Notes: a model not told the origin generated them from the sequence alone. DNA of 64,000 nt from Suilimivivens sp964393865 (GCA_964393865.1 CAYMUW010000007.1:1-64000), one strand, 5' to 3'; shown: positions 8,113 through 16,731, counted from the first letter of the stretch. Translations and numbers: made by a program.

Positions 8113-9645
8113 CTAATTCAAATCTAAGGTTTCAATTTCATCCAGCAGGGTATTGCGTCTTTCTGAAAGCATCAGCTCCTTACTGTGCTTGTCATAAGCC
8201 TGACAGCCAAACTGTCCGATGAATCTGGCGCTTTCGCTGTTCACCGTAAGCTCCGTAACCAAAATAAGTATTTCATTTCCTTCCTCAAATGCACTCACCA
8301 CAAAGCCAAACAGATTTTCCATTCTCTGCCTTGTTACGGCGGTCTTACTCTTTAATCTGCCGGTTCGCTCCTCAAAGGCCTTTTTAATTAGTTCAAAGCC
8401 TTCCGCATCGGATACCTCTGCAAGCATCAGCTGCTTCTTTTGCTCCTCTAAGAAAGAAATAATCCTCTTTCCCTTGCGCCTGTCGGCATCGGAAAGACTT
8501 CCCGCCATCCGTGCATTTTCCAGAGCTCTGTTTCGCCCTGTAATCTGATTTTCCAGCATTTGCTCCAGGATGATTTTCTGTTGGCTGCCACTTTCCTCCT
8601 GCTTTTGGATGGCTGCTTTTACCGCCTTTAAATTCTTTAAGAGCTCCACCAGAACATCACTGGTTTCCATATCCTCTCTGGTTTCACTGACTACCTTATC
8701 GATCAGCATTCCAAGCAAGGACAATCTCTCGTCAAAGGCCGCATTTTTTGCCCTCTTTGCAATCTCCCCGTCTGCCGTCCCGGCCAGTATTTCCTCCGTC
8801 TGATATTCCTTTTTGTACTTGTTAAACAGATCGTAATAGGCTGCAAATTCCTTCACGATACGGTCATTATGAAGATACTGACCCACCAACGACTCATCCA
8901 CCTTCATGCCCTCCTCCTCGTACAGACAAAGGATTTCCGAAAGATCCTCCCAGCCTCTGGCGGTGACATAATTTCTTCCGTTCACGGTGGTTTCTATTTT
9001 ATAAAAATATTCCTTTTTCAGCTCCAGAAAATTCAAAATGGCCGCATGCAATCCCTTATGCCGGGCATATTCCTTCCATGCCTTGTAATCCGCCTCTACC
9101 TCCAAAACCTTTAATCTGTCCATAGTCACCACATCAAATTCACGGACGGATTTATTGTATTCCGGCGGATTTCCTGCCGTAACAATGACCCAGCCCTCCG
9201 GAACACTGTGCCTTCCAAATACCTTGTACTGCAAAAATTGCAGCATAGAAGGTGCCAATGTTTCCGACACACAGTTGATTTCATCCAGAAAAAGAATCCC
9301 TTCCCTGATACCGCTTTGCTCCATCACCTCATAAATAGCAGCAATGATCTCACTCATGGTATATTCGGACACATCATATTTCATTCCCTGATATTCCCTA
9401 TGGGAGATAAAGGGAAGTCCCAGCGCAGACTGTCTGGTATGGTGGGTCATAGAGTAAGACACCAGCGCAATATTCAGCTCCTGTGCAATCTGCTCCATAA
9501 TAGCGGTCTTGCCGATGCCCGGCGCCCCCAAAAGGAATACAGGTCTTTGACGCACCACCGGTATTCTGTATTCTCCAAACTCGTCCTTTTTCAGATAAAG
9601 ACGCACCGTATTTTCAATATAATCCTTGGCCTGCTTAATATTCAT
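8113..9645 (-). CDS. MoxR-family AAA+ ATPase
   Basis: 510 residues. The AAA+ core has Walker A GAPGIGKT at residues 40-47, Walker B ILFLDEIN near 117-124, a sensor-1 Asn in VTAGNPPEYN, and a sensor-2/arginine-finger region. MoxR ATPases act as chaperones that mature or remodel partner proteins, usually with a VWA protein encoded next door. Beyond about residue 270 comes an unusually long helical region with coiled-coil character (LLKNLKAVKAAIQKQEE). The start overlaps the last 11 nt of the upstream VWA gene, with AGGAG 7 nt before ATG, so the two are translationally coupled. Confidence 0.88.
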   Translation of the reverse strand: MNIKQAKDYIENTVRLYLKKDEFGEYRIPVVRQRPVFLLGAPGIGKTAIMEQIAQELNIALVSYSMTHHTRQSALGLPFISHREYQGMKYDVSEYTMSEIIAAIYEVMEQSGIREGILFLDEINCVSETLAPSMLQFLQYKVFGRHSVPEGWVIVTAGNPPEYNKSVREFDVVTMDRLKVLEVEADYKAWKEYARHKGLHAAILNFLELKKEYFYKIETTVNGRNYVTARGWEDLSEILCLYEEEGMKVDESLVGQYLHNDRIVKEFAAYYDLFNKYKKEYQTEEILAGTADGEIAKRAKNAAFDERLSLLGMLIDKVVSETREDMETSDVLVELLKNLKAVKAAIQKQEESGSQQKIILEQMLENQITGRNRALENARMAGSLSDADRRKGKRIISFLEEQKKQLMLAEVSDAEGFELIKKAFEERTGRLKSKTAVTRQRMENLFGFVVSAFEEGNEILILVTELTVNSESARFIGQFGCQAYDKHSKELMLSERRNTLLDEIETLDLN

Positions 9646-10930
9646 CCTCTAACTCCTCATAATCCAAAAGCACCTTCACTGCCCATGGCGGCACATCCGG
9701 GCCCTCGTCTCCATTGTCAAGAAACACAAACATTACCTCATAGGAAGGCATCTTCTGGGGATAAATCCCATATCCGTCGGTAAAATAAATCAGTCCCTTT
9801 AAATTTTCAAACTCACCCTTTGCAAGCAGCTCCTCCACATGCTCAAACACCGGCCTGAAATCCGTGGAACCGAAGCCGGTCAGCTTTTCATTTGCAAGAA
9901 AATAATTCATATCCTCCAGATCAGTAATCCGTGTATCCTTCTGTACCTCATGGTCGCACTGGATAATGTGCACATTCATTTTTTTGAAAAAGGTATCCTC
10001 ACCGCTTAAAATTGCATAGGTCTTCTGCAAAAAGGCCTTCACCAGTGCTCCCCTGCAGGAAGCGGAGGTATCAATGGCAATCACAAAATCCTTAACCTTT
10101 TTGCTGTCCTTATACTCCAAGGGCTCCACCAGCGGCATATTGCCGTAAGCAGACAAGCCGTAGGTATAGTAAATATAGTCAAATTCATCATCATTGATCT
10201 GCATATCCTCATTCATTACCGTAAACCGAGAAAGCAGATCACTGTACTTATATCTGTCCTTTACCGCCTGATTTAAGCTTTGCTCCATGCTCTGGGAATC
10301 AGTCTTTCCTGCGGAAAAGGATTTCAAATCCGCCCGCACCCGCTCACTCAGCTTTTTCCACTGCTCTGCGGAGACGGAAAGCTCCTGTGCCTCCTTAGCC
10401 TCCCACAACGTATGGGAATCCATAAAAAAAAGGAGAGATAATTCCCTGCGCTCCTTTGCACTGATATTAAAATTTTTCAGATACCGGTATACCTTTTCCG
10501 CGGTAAGCGCTCCGATATCCGCCTTGATTCCCCGAAGCTTTCTCTCCTTTTGCTCATCCAGGGTAAGAACGCCTCCGGGCACCTGAAGCTCCATCACCGC
10601 CGCTTCCACCGCAATATCAGCGGCAAGGCTCCATGCCTCCTTGTCCAGCTTATCATACTGAAAGCTGTGAAAAAAGATCAGATGAAACAGGATGTGCAGA
10701 TACATCCGCAAGGCAAAAGCCGGTTCTTCCTTGTATTTCCTCAAAAGAAAAACCGGATCATAATAAATCTTCACCCCGTCCGAGGCAAAACCGAAAAGCC
10801 CCTCTCTGGGCTCTAAGGCAAGTGCCGAAACCGCCACATCCAGAAAGCGGAGATTAACCAGAATATTGTCTCTTGCATAGCTCATCAGCTTCCCTGCAAG
10901 CCGATTTACCTTTTCCAAATTATCTTCCAT
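9635..10930 (-). CDS. VWA-like protein with degenerate DUF2201 metallopeptidase-like N-terminus
   Basis: 431 residues. The N-terminal half resembles DUF2201, with the helix LHILFHLIFFH (His79, His83, His88) where related proteins carry HExxH; the Glu is Ile here, so peptidase activity is doubtful. The C-terminal domain is VWA-like, with the MIDAS motif DTSAS near residue 285 in FVIAIDTSASCRG, and ends in acidic residues. Together with MoxR this is the known ATPase/VWA pairing, in which MoxR is thought to load metal or remodel the VWA partner. Only 4 nt separate it from the dCMP deaminase gene upstream. Confidence 0.78.
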   Translation of the reverse strand: MEDNLEKVNRLAGKLMSYARDNILVNLRFLDVAVSALALEPREGLFGFASDGVKIYYDPVFLLRKYKEEPAFALRMYLHILFHLIFFHSFQYDKLDKEAWSLAADIAVEAAVMELQVPGGVLTLDEQKERKLRGIKADIGALTAEKVYRYLKNFNISAKERRELSLLFFMDSHTLWEAKEAQELSVSAEQWKKLSERVRADLKSFSAGKTDSQSMEQSLNQAVKDRYKYSDLLSRFTVMNEDMQINDDEFDYIYYTYGLSAYGNMPLVEPLEYKDSKKVKDFVIAIDTSASCRGALVKAFLQKTYAILSGEDTFFKKMNVHIIQCDHEVQKDTRITDLEDMNYFLANEKLTGFGSTDFRPVFEHVEELLAKGEFENLKGLIYFTDGYGIYPQKMPSYEVMFVFLDNGDEGPDVPPWAVKVLLDYEELEDEY

Positions 10931-10934
10931 GTTG

Positions 10935-11426
10935 TCAATATCCTCTGGTGCCGTTTAGGGATTCGTCATGATCTATCCAATCCTGAACCTCAATTACGCG
11001 GTAATCATTCCTGCTGTCCCTGATATAAACTCTCTTAATACCTGCATTGATAATCTGACGCTTGCACATGGAGCAGCTGTTGGAATTGGGAATATACTCG
11101 CCGCTTGCGGCATCCACTCCCGCCAGATACATATCACCGCCCAGCATCTTATCTCTGGATGCGCTGATAATGGCATTTGACTCCGCATGAACACTGCGGC
11201 ACAGCTCATAGCGCTCCCCTCTTGGAATGCCAAGCTGCTGCCTGATACAGGTTCCGATATCCGTACAGTTCTTTCTGCCTCTGGGAGCCCCCACATATCC
11301 GGTGGAAATCACCTCGTCATTCTTGACAATTACAGCCCCGTACTTGCGCCTTAAACAGGTGCTTCTCATGGAAACCGTCTCCGCCAGATCCAGATAATAA
11401 TTGATTTTATCGCGTCTTTCTATCAT
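10935..11426 (-). CDS. Deoxycytidylate (dCMP) deaminase family protein
   Basis: 163 residues of the zinc-dependent cytidine/dCMP deaminase fold (ComEB-like), converting dCMP to dUMP for thymidylate synthesis. The zinc ligand and proton shuttle HAES lie near residue 83; the second zinc motif reads SCSMCKR (C..C near residue 118), with Ser in place of the usual Pro. An N-terminal additional Cys/His site is suggested by C-x-RRKYGAV. AGGAGG is 7 nt upstream of the ATG. It begins the group followed by the VWA and MoxR genes, but a metabolic link to them is not evident. Confidence 0.88.
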   Translation of the reverse strand: MIERRDKINYYLDLAETVSMRSTCLRRKYGAVIVKNDEVISTGYVGAPRGRKNCTDIGTCIRQQLGIPRGERYELCRSVHAESNAIISASRDKMLGGDMYLAGVDAASGEYIPNSNSCSMCKRQIINAGIKRVYIRDSRNDYRVIEVQDWIDHDESLNGTRGY

Positions 11427-11454
11427 TCGTAAGCCTCCTAAAGCCTGTCCCCGC

Positions 11455-12291
11455 TTAAGGGAGCGTTACCCCTGCCAGGACAGCCTGCTCTCTGACATAC
11501 GCTGCTGCCTCCATATAGCTTTCATGATCCGGCAGATGCTCCACAAAAAATGTCATATCCGTTCCAAGACTTTCGCAAAGCCTGATTACCTTGCCATAAT
11601 CCAGACAGCCCTTTCCCGGCATCACCTCACGAATCACACAGGGGAATACATTCTCCATCATCACATCCTTGACATGCACGCTCCTGATATAAGGCGCCAG
11701 CTTCACAAAGCATTCCTCCACAAACCGATCCCTGTGCACATATCTTTCCGGGCAGTTAATCATATTGGTAAAATCCAGATGTACGCCAAAGCCCTTGCGG
11801 TCCACATCATGGAGCAGCTGAAGATATTCCTCCGGTGAAGAAGGAATCATCCACGGCATAGGCTCTAACGTATAGCTGGTATGTACCGGCTTTACCGCAT
11901 CAATGATTTCCCGCACCGTATCCACAATCAATGCGTAGGTATCCTTCAAATAATTGCCAGCACAAAATCCATCCCATGTATCTCCCCTGCTGCCTGCAAT
12001 ATTTACACAGCAGTTTGCTCCAAGCTCCTCTGCAAGTGCCAGCTGATTCTTGCAGTACTCCAAATTCGTGCGCCTCTCCTCTTCATTCAGGGAAAGGGGA
12101 CTGCACCATGCACCCACCTCGCCAAGCACCAGATCATGATCCCTGATACACTCCAGATAAGCTTCCTTTTCTGCCTGACCGGCTTTATAATCTACCGGCG
12201 CAAGCACTGCACGATACCCCAGCTCCTCCACAAGCCGATACCACTCCTGGGGATTCTGATAAGGCTTTTCAATTCCTCCGCCAATTCTCAT
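11455..12291 (-). CDS. Sugar phosphate isomerase/epimerase family TIM-barrel protein
   Basis: 278 residues of the xylose-isomerase-like TIM barrel (AP endonuclease 2 fold). Metal-binding type positions are visible in LGEVGAW, YTLEPMPWM, VHLDFTNM and SVHVKDVM, consistent with a divalent metal centre binding Glu, Asp and His. Members isomerise or epimerise keto-sugars or their phosphates; the substrate is not known here. ATG at 12291 has GAGGAGG 8 nt upstream, whereas the longer open frame runs back into the MraY-like gene. It lies 14 nt after that gene and 28 nt before the deaminase gene, so it belongs to the same minus-strand array. Confidence 0.82.
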   Translation of the reverse strand: MRIGGGIEKPYQNPQEWYRLVEELGYRAVLAPVDYKAGQAEKEAYLECIRDHDLVLGEVGAWCSPLSLNEEERRTNLEYCKNQLALAEELGANCCVNIAGSRGDTWDGFCAGNYLKDTYALIVDTVREIIDAVKPVHTSYTLEPMPWMIPSSPEEYLQLLHDVDRKGFGVHLDFTNMINCPERYVHRDRFVEECFVKLAPYIRSVHVKDVMMENVFPCVIREVMPGKGCLDYGKVIRLCESLGTDMTFFVEHLPDHESYMEAAAYVREQAVLAGVTLP

Positions 12292-12305
12292 ATAGGTGAC
12301 CTCCT

Positions 12306-13268
12306 CTATAATAAAATCAAAAAAACTACTGCCATAGACACTACGATCTGAATAATGGCAAATCGAAACACTGTCTGGGTATTGGACCACTCTTTATTTT
12401 TGCGTACATGGTCATGCAGCGGCGTCCTTACATTCTTTAAAATATAAATTTTGAAAACACGAATCAGAGAAACCTTAAGCAGTCCCAGGCCTCCGTCCAA
12501 AATCAAAACAATTGCCGCGGGAATATAAAGAACGGGGCTGCCACTCTTTAATGCCGCAATACTGATAAAAATCCCCATGGCCCTGCTTCCCGCATCTCCC
12601 ATCAGCAGGCGGCTGGGTGTGGCATTGTACCACAAATAGCCCAAAATACAGACCATAAACAGTAATATCAGCAAATTAAATTCATCTCCGCTTTCCATCA
12701 GATAATCAATCACATAAAAGGTGGAAAGGGTAATAATAGTCAGCGTTCCCGAAAGCCCGTCCACTCCGTCCGCACAATTGGTTACATTGATGGAGCCCCA
12801 GACCAATGCAACAATCAGCACGCCAAAAAGTACCGGCGGGATGGTGAGGGATATTCCCAACGTGGCAAGCTGTATAGTATTGGAATTGAAGGACAGATAG
12901 GTTATTGCCAAAATAACCGCCACTGCCAGATCCAAAAGTCCCTTTTTCAACTCACCCCAAGGGTGCTCTGCCGCATCATCCATATATCCCGTCAGCATTT
13001 CAACCGTTACAAGAATTAAATAAATAATCAGTTCCAGATTCATGGGCGCAAAAATCAGTGCCGACACAACAAACACTAAAATGAAAATCAGTCCCGCACC
13101 TCTCGGCTTTCCTGCGGAAAGCTTTCCGTCATGAGCAAAAGCTCTTCCCTCGTCTCTTGGAAGCCGGTCACCCAGCTTAGCCGTCAGCAGACAGGTTAAT
13201 CCGAAGGCTGCCAAAAGTCCCAACGCTGCCGCTCCGGGAATGATTTGTTTCATAAGATAGTGAATCAC
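12306..13268 (-). CDS. MraY/WecA-family phospho-sugar transferase (glycosyltransferase 4)
   Basis: 320 residues with about ten membrane helices. Motifs of the polyprenyl-phosphate phospho-N-acetylhexosamine-1-phosphate transferases are present: NVTNCADGVDGLSG near residues 160-172 (catalytic Asp cluster), and LLMGDAGSRAMG near 225, where MraY has GDTGSLALG. The family makes lipid I or starts teichoic acid and polysaccharide synthesis. GTG at 13268 with GGAGGAG about 8 nt upstream is chosen over the ATG 15 nt later. Absence of any mur cluster suggests a paralogue rather than the essential MraY, but the true mraY could lie elsewhere. Confidence 0.82.
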   Translation of the reverse strand: MIHYLMKQIIPGAAALGLLAAFGLTCLLTAKLGDRLPRDEGRAFAHDGKLSAGKPRGAGLIFILVFVVSALIFAPMNLELIIYLILVTVEMLTGYMDDAAEHPWGELKKGLLDLAVAVILAITYLSFNSNTIQLATLGISLTIPPVLFGVLIVALVWGSINVTNCADGVDGLSGTLTIITLSTFYVIDYLMESGDEFNLLILLFMVCILGYLWYNATPSRLLMGDAGSRAMGIFISIAALKSGSPVLYIPAAIVLILDGGLGLLKVSLIRVFKIYILKNVRTPLHDHVRKNKEWSNTQTVFRFAIIQIVVSMAVVFLILL

Positions 13269-13290
13269 CGGTATCTCCTCCTGCCCTTAA

Positions 13291-13911
13291 TTATCGAATA
13301 AAGTTCGTCCTCTTAGTATTCTCACTGACAGGCGTTTCTACTCCCTTTTCTTTGCCTGCCTCGATACATTTCAGAAGCCATGCCATATTTCTGCCCAGAT
13401 TTCTCATACTCTGCAAACCTTCCTCATCCTTTGCCACATCCTCAGGGCAGCTTCCGTGAACCATGTTCCAATAGGTAGAAGACACCACCGGCATCTGCCG
13501 GATTGTAAAATACTTATTCAAATCATCCAGCGTTGCCGTAGTTCCCGCTCTTCTGGCGGAAGCAACCGCCGCTGCCGGCTTATGGGCAAAGCAGCCGCCT
13601 GCATAAAAGAAACGATCCAGCATACTGATCAGATTTCCGTTTGGTGAAGCAAAGTAAACCGGAGAGCCGATAATGAGCCCGTCCGCCGTCTCCATCTTCT
13701 CAATTATACTGTTCACAATATCATCCTGAAAAACACATCTGTGACTGCCGCTACAGCCTCCGCATCCGATGCAGCCCCTGATCGGCTGTTTTCCGATAGA
13801 AACAATTTCCGTCTCCACACCGTTTTCATTTAATACACCTGCCGCCTCATTAAGTGCGGTATAAGTACATCCCTTCTCGTTGGGACTTCCGTTAATCAAT
13901 AAAACCCTCAT
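13291..13911 (-). CDS. NAD(P)H-dependent FMN reductase/flavodoxin-like iron-sulfur protein
   Basis: 206 residues of the multimeric flavodoxin (ISF/WrbA-like) family. It starts with the flavin phosphate loop LLINGSPNEKGCTYTAL, then a compact cysteine motif CIGCGGCSGSHRC near residues 47-59 that in this family binds a 4Fe-4S cluster, then GLIIGSPVYFASPNG for the flavin ring. Such proteins carry electrons from ferredoxin or NAD(P)H to unknown acceptors in anaerobes. Its ATG overlaps the TGA of the RNase H gene (ATGA), so the two are coupled. Confidence 0.87.
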   Translation of the reverse strand: MRVLLINGSPNEKGCTYTALNEAAGVLNENGVETEIVSIGKQPIRGCIGCGGCSGSHRCVFQDDIVNSIIEKMETADGLIIGSPVYFASPNGNLISMLDRFFYAGGCFAHKPAAAVASARRAGTTATLDDLNKYFTIRQMPVVSSTYWNMVHGSCPEDVAKDEEGLQSMRNLGRNMAWLLKCIEAGKEKGVETPVSENTKRTNFIR

Positions 13912-14537
13912 TGTATTCCAAGCGCCTCCTTTGCAAGCTCGTCCGCCATATCATTATATTTGTCATTGGAATGTCCGGTGACCTTAACAAAGTGAATTTT
14001 CACCCTCTCACATGCCCTGTCATAGAAAGCCTTGTAGGCCTTCGTTCCTTCCTTGTTGGTCTTCCACTCCCCAAGGCACCATCTGGCTATTCCCTCATAA
14101 TCATGGTAAATGGCAATCTCCTCGATTCCATGGTCAAGGGCATACTGCATGGCGGCCTCCGCTCCCTTAATTTCACCTGCCACGTTTCGCATGGATGCCA
14201 GTTCTTTGTCCTGAAATTTCTGTGAAAATGTCTCTTCCCGATCCTCCAACAATACTACCATGCCATAGGAAAATTCCTCCGTAGCGGAATTGTAGCTTCC
14301 ATCCACATAAATCCGCAGACCATCCGCAGTTTCTCCCTGGGCAGCCTCCGGCACTCCGTTTTGCCGCCCTGCATTCATGCGGGAATCTCCTCCCAGATAG
14401 GCCTGCGCCTCCTTAAGGGTCTTAAAGCTCTTATATACTGCGCCGGAATATCCGCTGACACTGGCACGGCATTCCTCCCATGTTCTGAAAATGCCGGTTT
14501 TTAATCCTGTTTTCACTGCATAATATTTGTCTGCCAT
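13908..14537 (-). CDS. rnhA: Viroplasmin-RNase H1 fusion ribonuclease H
   Basis: 209 residues. Residues 1-55 form the hybrid-binding viroplasmin/HBD domain (YYAVKTGLKTGIFRTWEEC). Then an RNase HI domain has the catalytic carboxylates in VDGSYN (Asp near 74), GEIKGAEAA (Glu), IYHDYEG (Asp) and NDMADELA (Asp), and the KVTGHS loop. The enzyme removes RNA from RNA:DNA hybrids. ATG at 14537 is chosen; a TTG 6 nt upstream is also open. It heads the long minus-strand array of genes that runs down to the GH3 enzyme. Confidence 0.92.
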   Translation of the reverse strand: MADKYYAVKTGLKTGIFRTWEECRASVSGYSGAVYKSFKTLKEAQAYLGGDSRMNAGRQNGVPEAAQGETADGLRIYVDGSYNSATEEFSYGMVVLLEDREETFSQKFQDKELASMRNVAGEIKGAEAAMQYALDHGIEEIAIYHDYEGIARWCLGEWKTNKEGTKAYKAFYDRACERVKIHFVKVTGHSNDKYNDMADELAKEALGIQ

Positions 14538-14767
14538 TTGCAAACCATGCCTTTCGTGATTTTCGGTTACTATTCACATGTCATGCAAAGCACACTCCCT
14601 GCTGCTTGCAAAAAATGCGTATTTTCCTGCACCCACATGTGAACCTCTGTCCTTCAGCCATTATAGCATGACAGGCAGTAAATCTCAATTTATTGTATCA
14701 AAATCCGCATGGCCTTATTTACATCCTCATCTGCCTTCCATCCGAACATTTGCGTCCACAGCTCCTC

Positions 14768-15190
14768 TTACAATTCAGCATACAGCTTCGCTTTCAAATC
14801 CAGAATGTAATCCAGCCCTTCCGCAATATCTACAGAAGCCTTTACCGTCTTATCCCTGGTGGACACCTCGATTACATGCCCCTTAATATTACGCGGGCTG
14901 ACAACAACACGGATGGGAACACCCAGCAAATCTGCATCCGCAAACATCTCTCCTGCACGAATTTCATTCCTGTCGTCATAAATTACTTCAACGCCGCTGC
15001 TTTGCAGCTTATCATACAATTCCTCTGCAATGCGCCTGGTTTCCTCATCATCCGAACGGATACAGCACAAATGAACTTCCCAGGGTGCAATGAATATAGG
15101 CCAGACAGGACCGTAATCATCATGCCTTGCCTCACAGATGGACGCAGCCAGGCGGCCTACTCCTATCCACATCCGCATAAAATTTAGCAT
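14768..15190 (-). pseudogene. proS: Truncated prolyl-tRNA synthetase C-terminal fragment
   Basis: A 140-codon open frame that matches only the end of bacterial prolyl-tRNA synthetase. IGVGRLAASICEARHDDYG resembles the last part of catalytic motif 3, and WPIFIAPWEVHL, IYDDRNEIRAGEMFADADLLG and VPIRVVVSPRNIK make up the anticodon-binding domain. The catalytic core (motifs 1 and 2 and the editing domain) is absent. Upstream of about 15172 the sequence is unrelated and encodes a short hydrophobic stretch in another frame, so a deletion or rearrangement junction lies there. There is no good ribosome site. Either a dead remnant or a free-standing anticodon-binding domain; the former is more likely. 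Confidence 0.72.
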
Positions 15191-15364
15191 ATTTAGGTCT
15201 TCCTCTTGAATATGTGTTCCGTATCATGCCGGTGAACAATATAAGCATACCTGCTAAAACTGCTCCGTTTATTATCTTGTCAGGTATTTTAGACAGTACT
15301 TTCTCCAACACAGTCAGGCCCTCAAACAAATATATTTGCACCGAAATTATAACATGTCTTCCCT

Positions 15365-16210
15365 CTAATCACAATGCGGCAGTTTCGCTTCTTTTTCCTT
15401 TACAAGCTTTTCGTGATAAAAATAATTTTTATATTTGACCCCGGTTTCCTCACAAAAGTCGTTAATACAGCATGCCAGTTCATCCCAATATGTATGGTCC
15501 TTCTGCCCATAAATTCTTTTATACTCTTCCGTCAAATCAGGATAATGACTGTCAATATAATCAAGAATTTCTTTCTTATAAGCCCCTCTGAGATTTAAAT
15601 TCTCAAACCAATACTCACACACAAAATCCCTGGTTGCCTCTATGATCTCTTTATAGTCCGTAATATATGGGAAAATGGGCGACATAAACAAAACAGTATA
15701 TATCCCGGCGTGATATAATTTTCTCAGAGCTTCTATTCGCTCACTGATTGTACTGCCTTTGTCCATATCGCTTCGAAATGCTTCATTTAATGTATTAATC
15801 GAAAAGGCTGCTTTCAAATTGGGCAATTTCGTTAGCAAATCCATATCTCTTAAAATGAGCTTGGATTTAGTAGATATCGTGATCTGGCAATCTACTTCAA
15901 TCAACTGCTCCAGTACTTTTCTGGTTATCAGATACTTTTCCTCAAACTGATTGTAACAGTCAGTTACCGATGACATAAAAATAGATTTTCCTGCCAGCCT
16001 TTTTGTGTCAATCGGCTTATCACATTCCTTAATATCTATAAAGCTTCCCCATTTTTCATCATGCCCCGTAAACCTTTTCATAAAACTGGCGTAACAGTAT
16101 TTACAGGCATGCGGACAGCCCACATAAGGATTAACTACATAATCACTCTCAGGCAATTTTGATTTTGTCAAATAGTTTGCGGTTGAAATCCGCTTTTCAA
16201 CAATATTCAT
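15365..16210 (-). CDS. Radical SAM protein of the SPL/'mobile pair' B type
   Basis: 281 residues. The cluster-binding motif CPHACKYCY (C-x3-C-x2-C) lies near residue 36 in VNPYVGCPHACKYCYASFM. Further conserved segments are FMSSVTDCYNQFEEKYLITR, LTKLPNLKAAFSINTL and FMSPIFPYITD. This pattern fits the spore-photoproduct-lyase-like family that includes radical SAM mobile pair protein B, normally found beside a protein A partner, which is missing here. ATG at 16210 is preferred, with GGAGG 12 nt upstream; the frame is open to an ATG at 16240. A TATAAT box is present at 16286-16291. The biochemical role is unknown. Confidence 0.82.
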   Translation of the reverse strand: MNIVEKRISTANYLTKSKLPESDYVVNPYVGCPHACKYCYASFMKRFTGHDEKWGSFIDIKECDKPIDTKRLAGKSIFMSSVTDCYNQFEEKYLITRKVLEQLIEVDCQITISTKSKLILRDMDLLTKLPNLKAAFSINTLNEAFRSDMDKGSTISERIEALRKLYHAGIYTVLFMSPIFPYITDYKEIIEATRDFVCEYWFENLNLRGAYKKEILDYIDSHYPDLTEEYKRIYGQKDHTYWDELACCINDFCEETGVKYKNYFYHEKLVKEKEAKLPHCD

Positions 16211-16565
16211 TACAGAATAATACCTCCGGCTAAGTGACATTTATATCTTTTCTCAACAATTCACTCCATGTCACTTTCAAATACCATTATAGCAAACATA
16301 CATTCGAAAATCCAGCACTTAACCAATACGATTAAGGCAGTAAAAGGTAACCGGCAGGATTACAAGTGGCAGATATCACAAAAACACCTTATTGAATGCA
16401 AAATGTTCTTTCTCCTTCATTTATTTTTTCTTTATATTTTTTTATCTATTTTGAAACACTTTGGACATATTTATCCTGTATTCTATATATAAATCAAATG
16501 AAGCCGCCGGTGCCAAAACCGTGTGCTGACCGGCTTCGCCAAAATATTACAGGGGCCTCTGATTA
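16211..16565. other. Gene-free interval with promoter and a hairpin
   Basis: Between the radical SAM gene and the duplicated hairpins no coding region is supported on either strand. It holds the minus-strand TATAAT box at 16286-16291 for the radical SAM gene, an AT-rich stretch, and a hairpin GAAGCCG/CGGCTTC (16500-16506 with 16531-16537). Confidence 0.5.
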
Positions 16566-16610
16566 CATAAAAAGCGAACTGCCAACGCAGTTCGCTTCAA
16601 AAATTTGCTT
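16566..16610. repeat. Hairpin repeat, copy 1
   Basis: A 45-nt unit repeated almost exactly at 16659-16703. It contains the perfect inverted repeat AAGCGAACTGC-CAAC-GCAGTTCGCTT (16572-16597), followed by a second small palindrome AAAATTTGC/GCAAATTTT (16602-16620). On the minus strand the stem is followed by a T-run, so it can act as an intrinsic terminator for the EamA gene upstream on that strand. Confidence 0.8.
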
Positions 16611-16658
16611 TGCAAATTTTCCCTGGCATAACACCACATTGATGTTCCTTTCTCTCAC

Positions 16659-16703
16659 ATAAAAAGCGAACTGCCAACGCAGTTCGCTTCAAAAATTTGC
16701 TTC
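16659..16703. repeat. Hairpin repeat, copy 2 (terminator-like)
   Basis: Second copy of the 45-nt unit, with the same 11-bp inverted repeat (16664-16689). It lies 29 nt past the stop codon of the EamA gene on the minus strand and is followed by TTTTTATG in that direction, as expected of an intrinsic terminator. Two identical terminators in a row suggest a local duplication or a dispersed palindromic element. Confidence 0.75.
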
Positions 16704-16731
16704 TCATACACTACACTAAAATTCTTTCCTT

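Noticed and set aside
16566..16703. CRISPR-like repeats
   Set aside because: Only two copies, with internal palindromes and no regular spacer array or cas gene.
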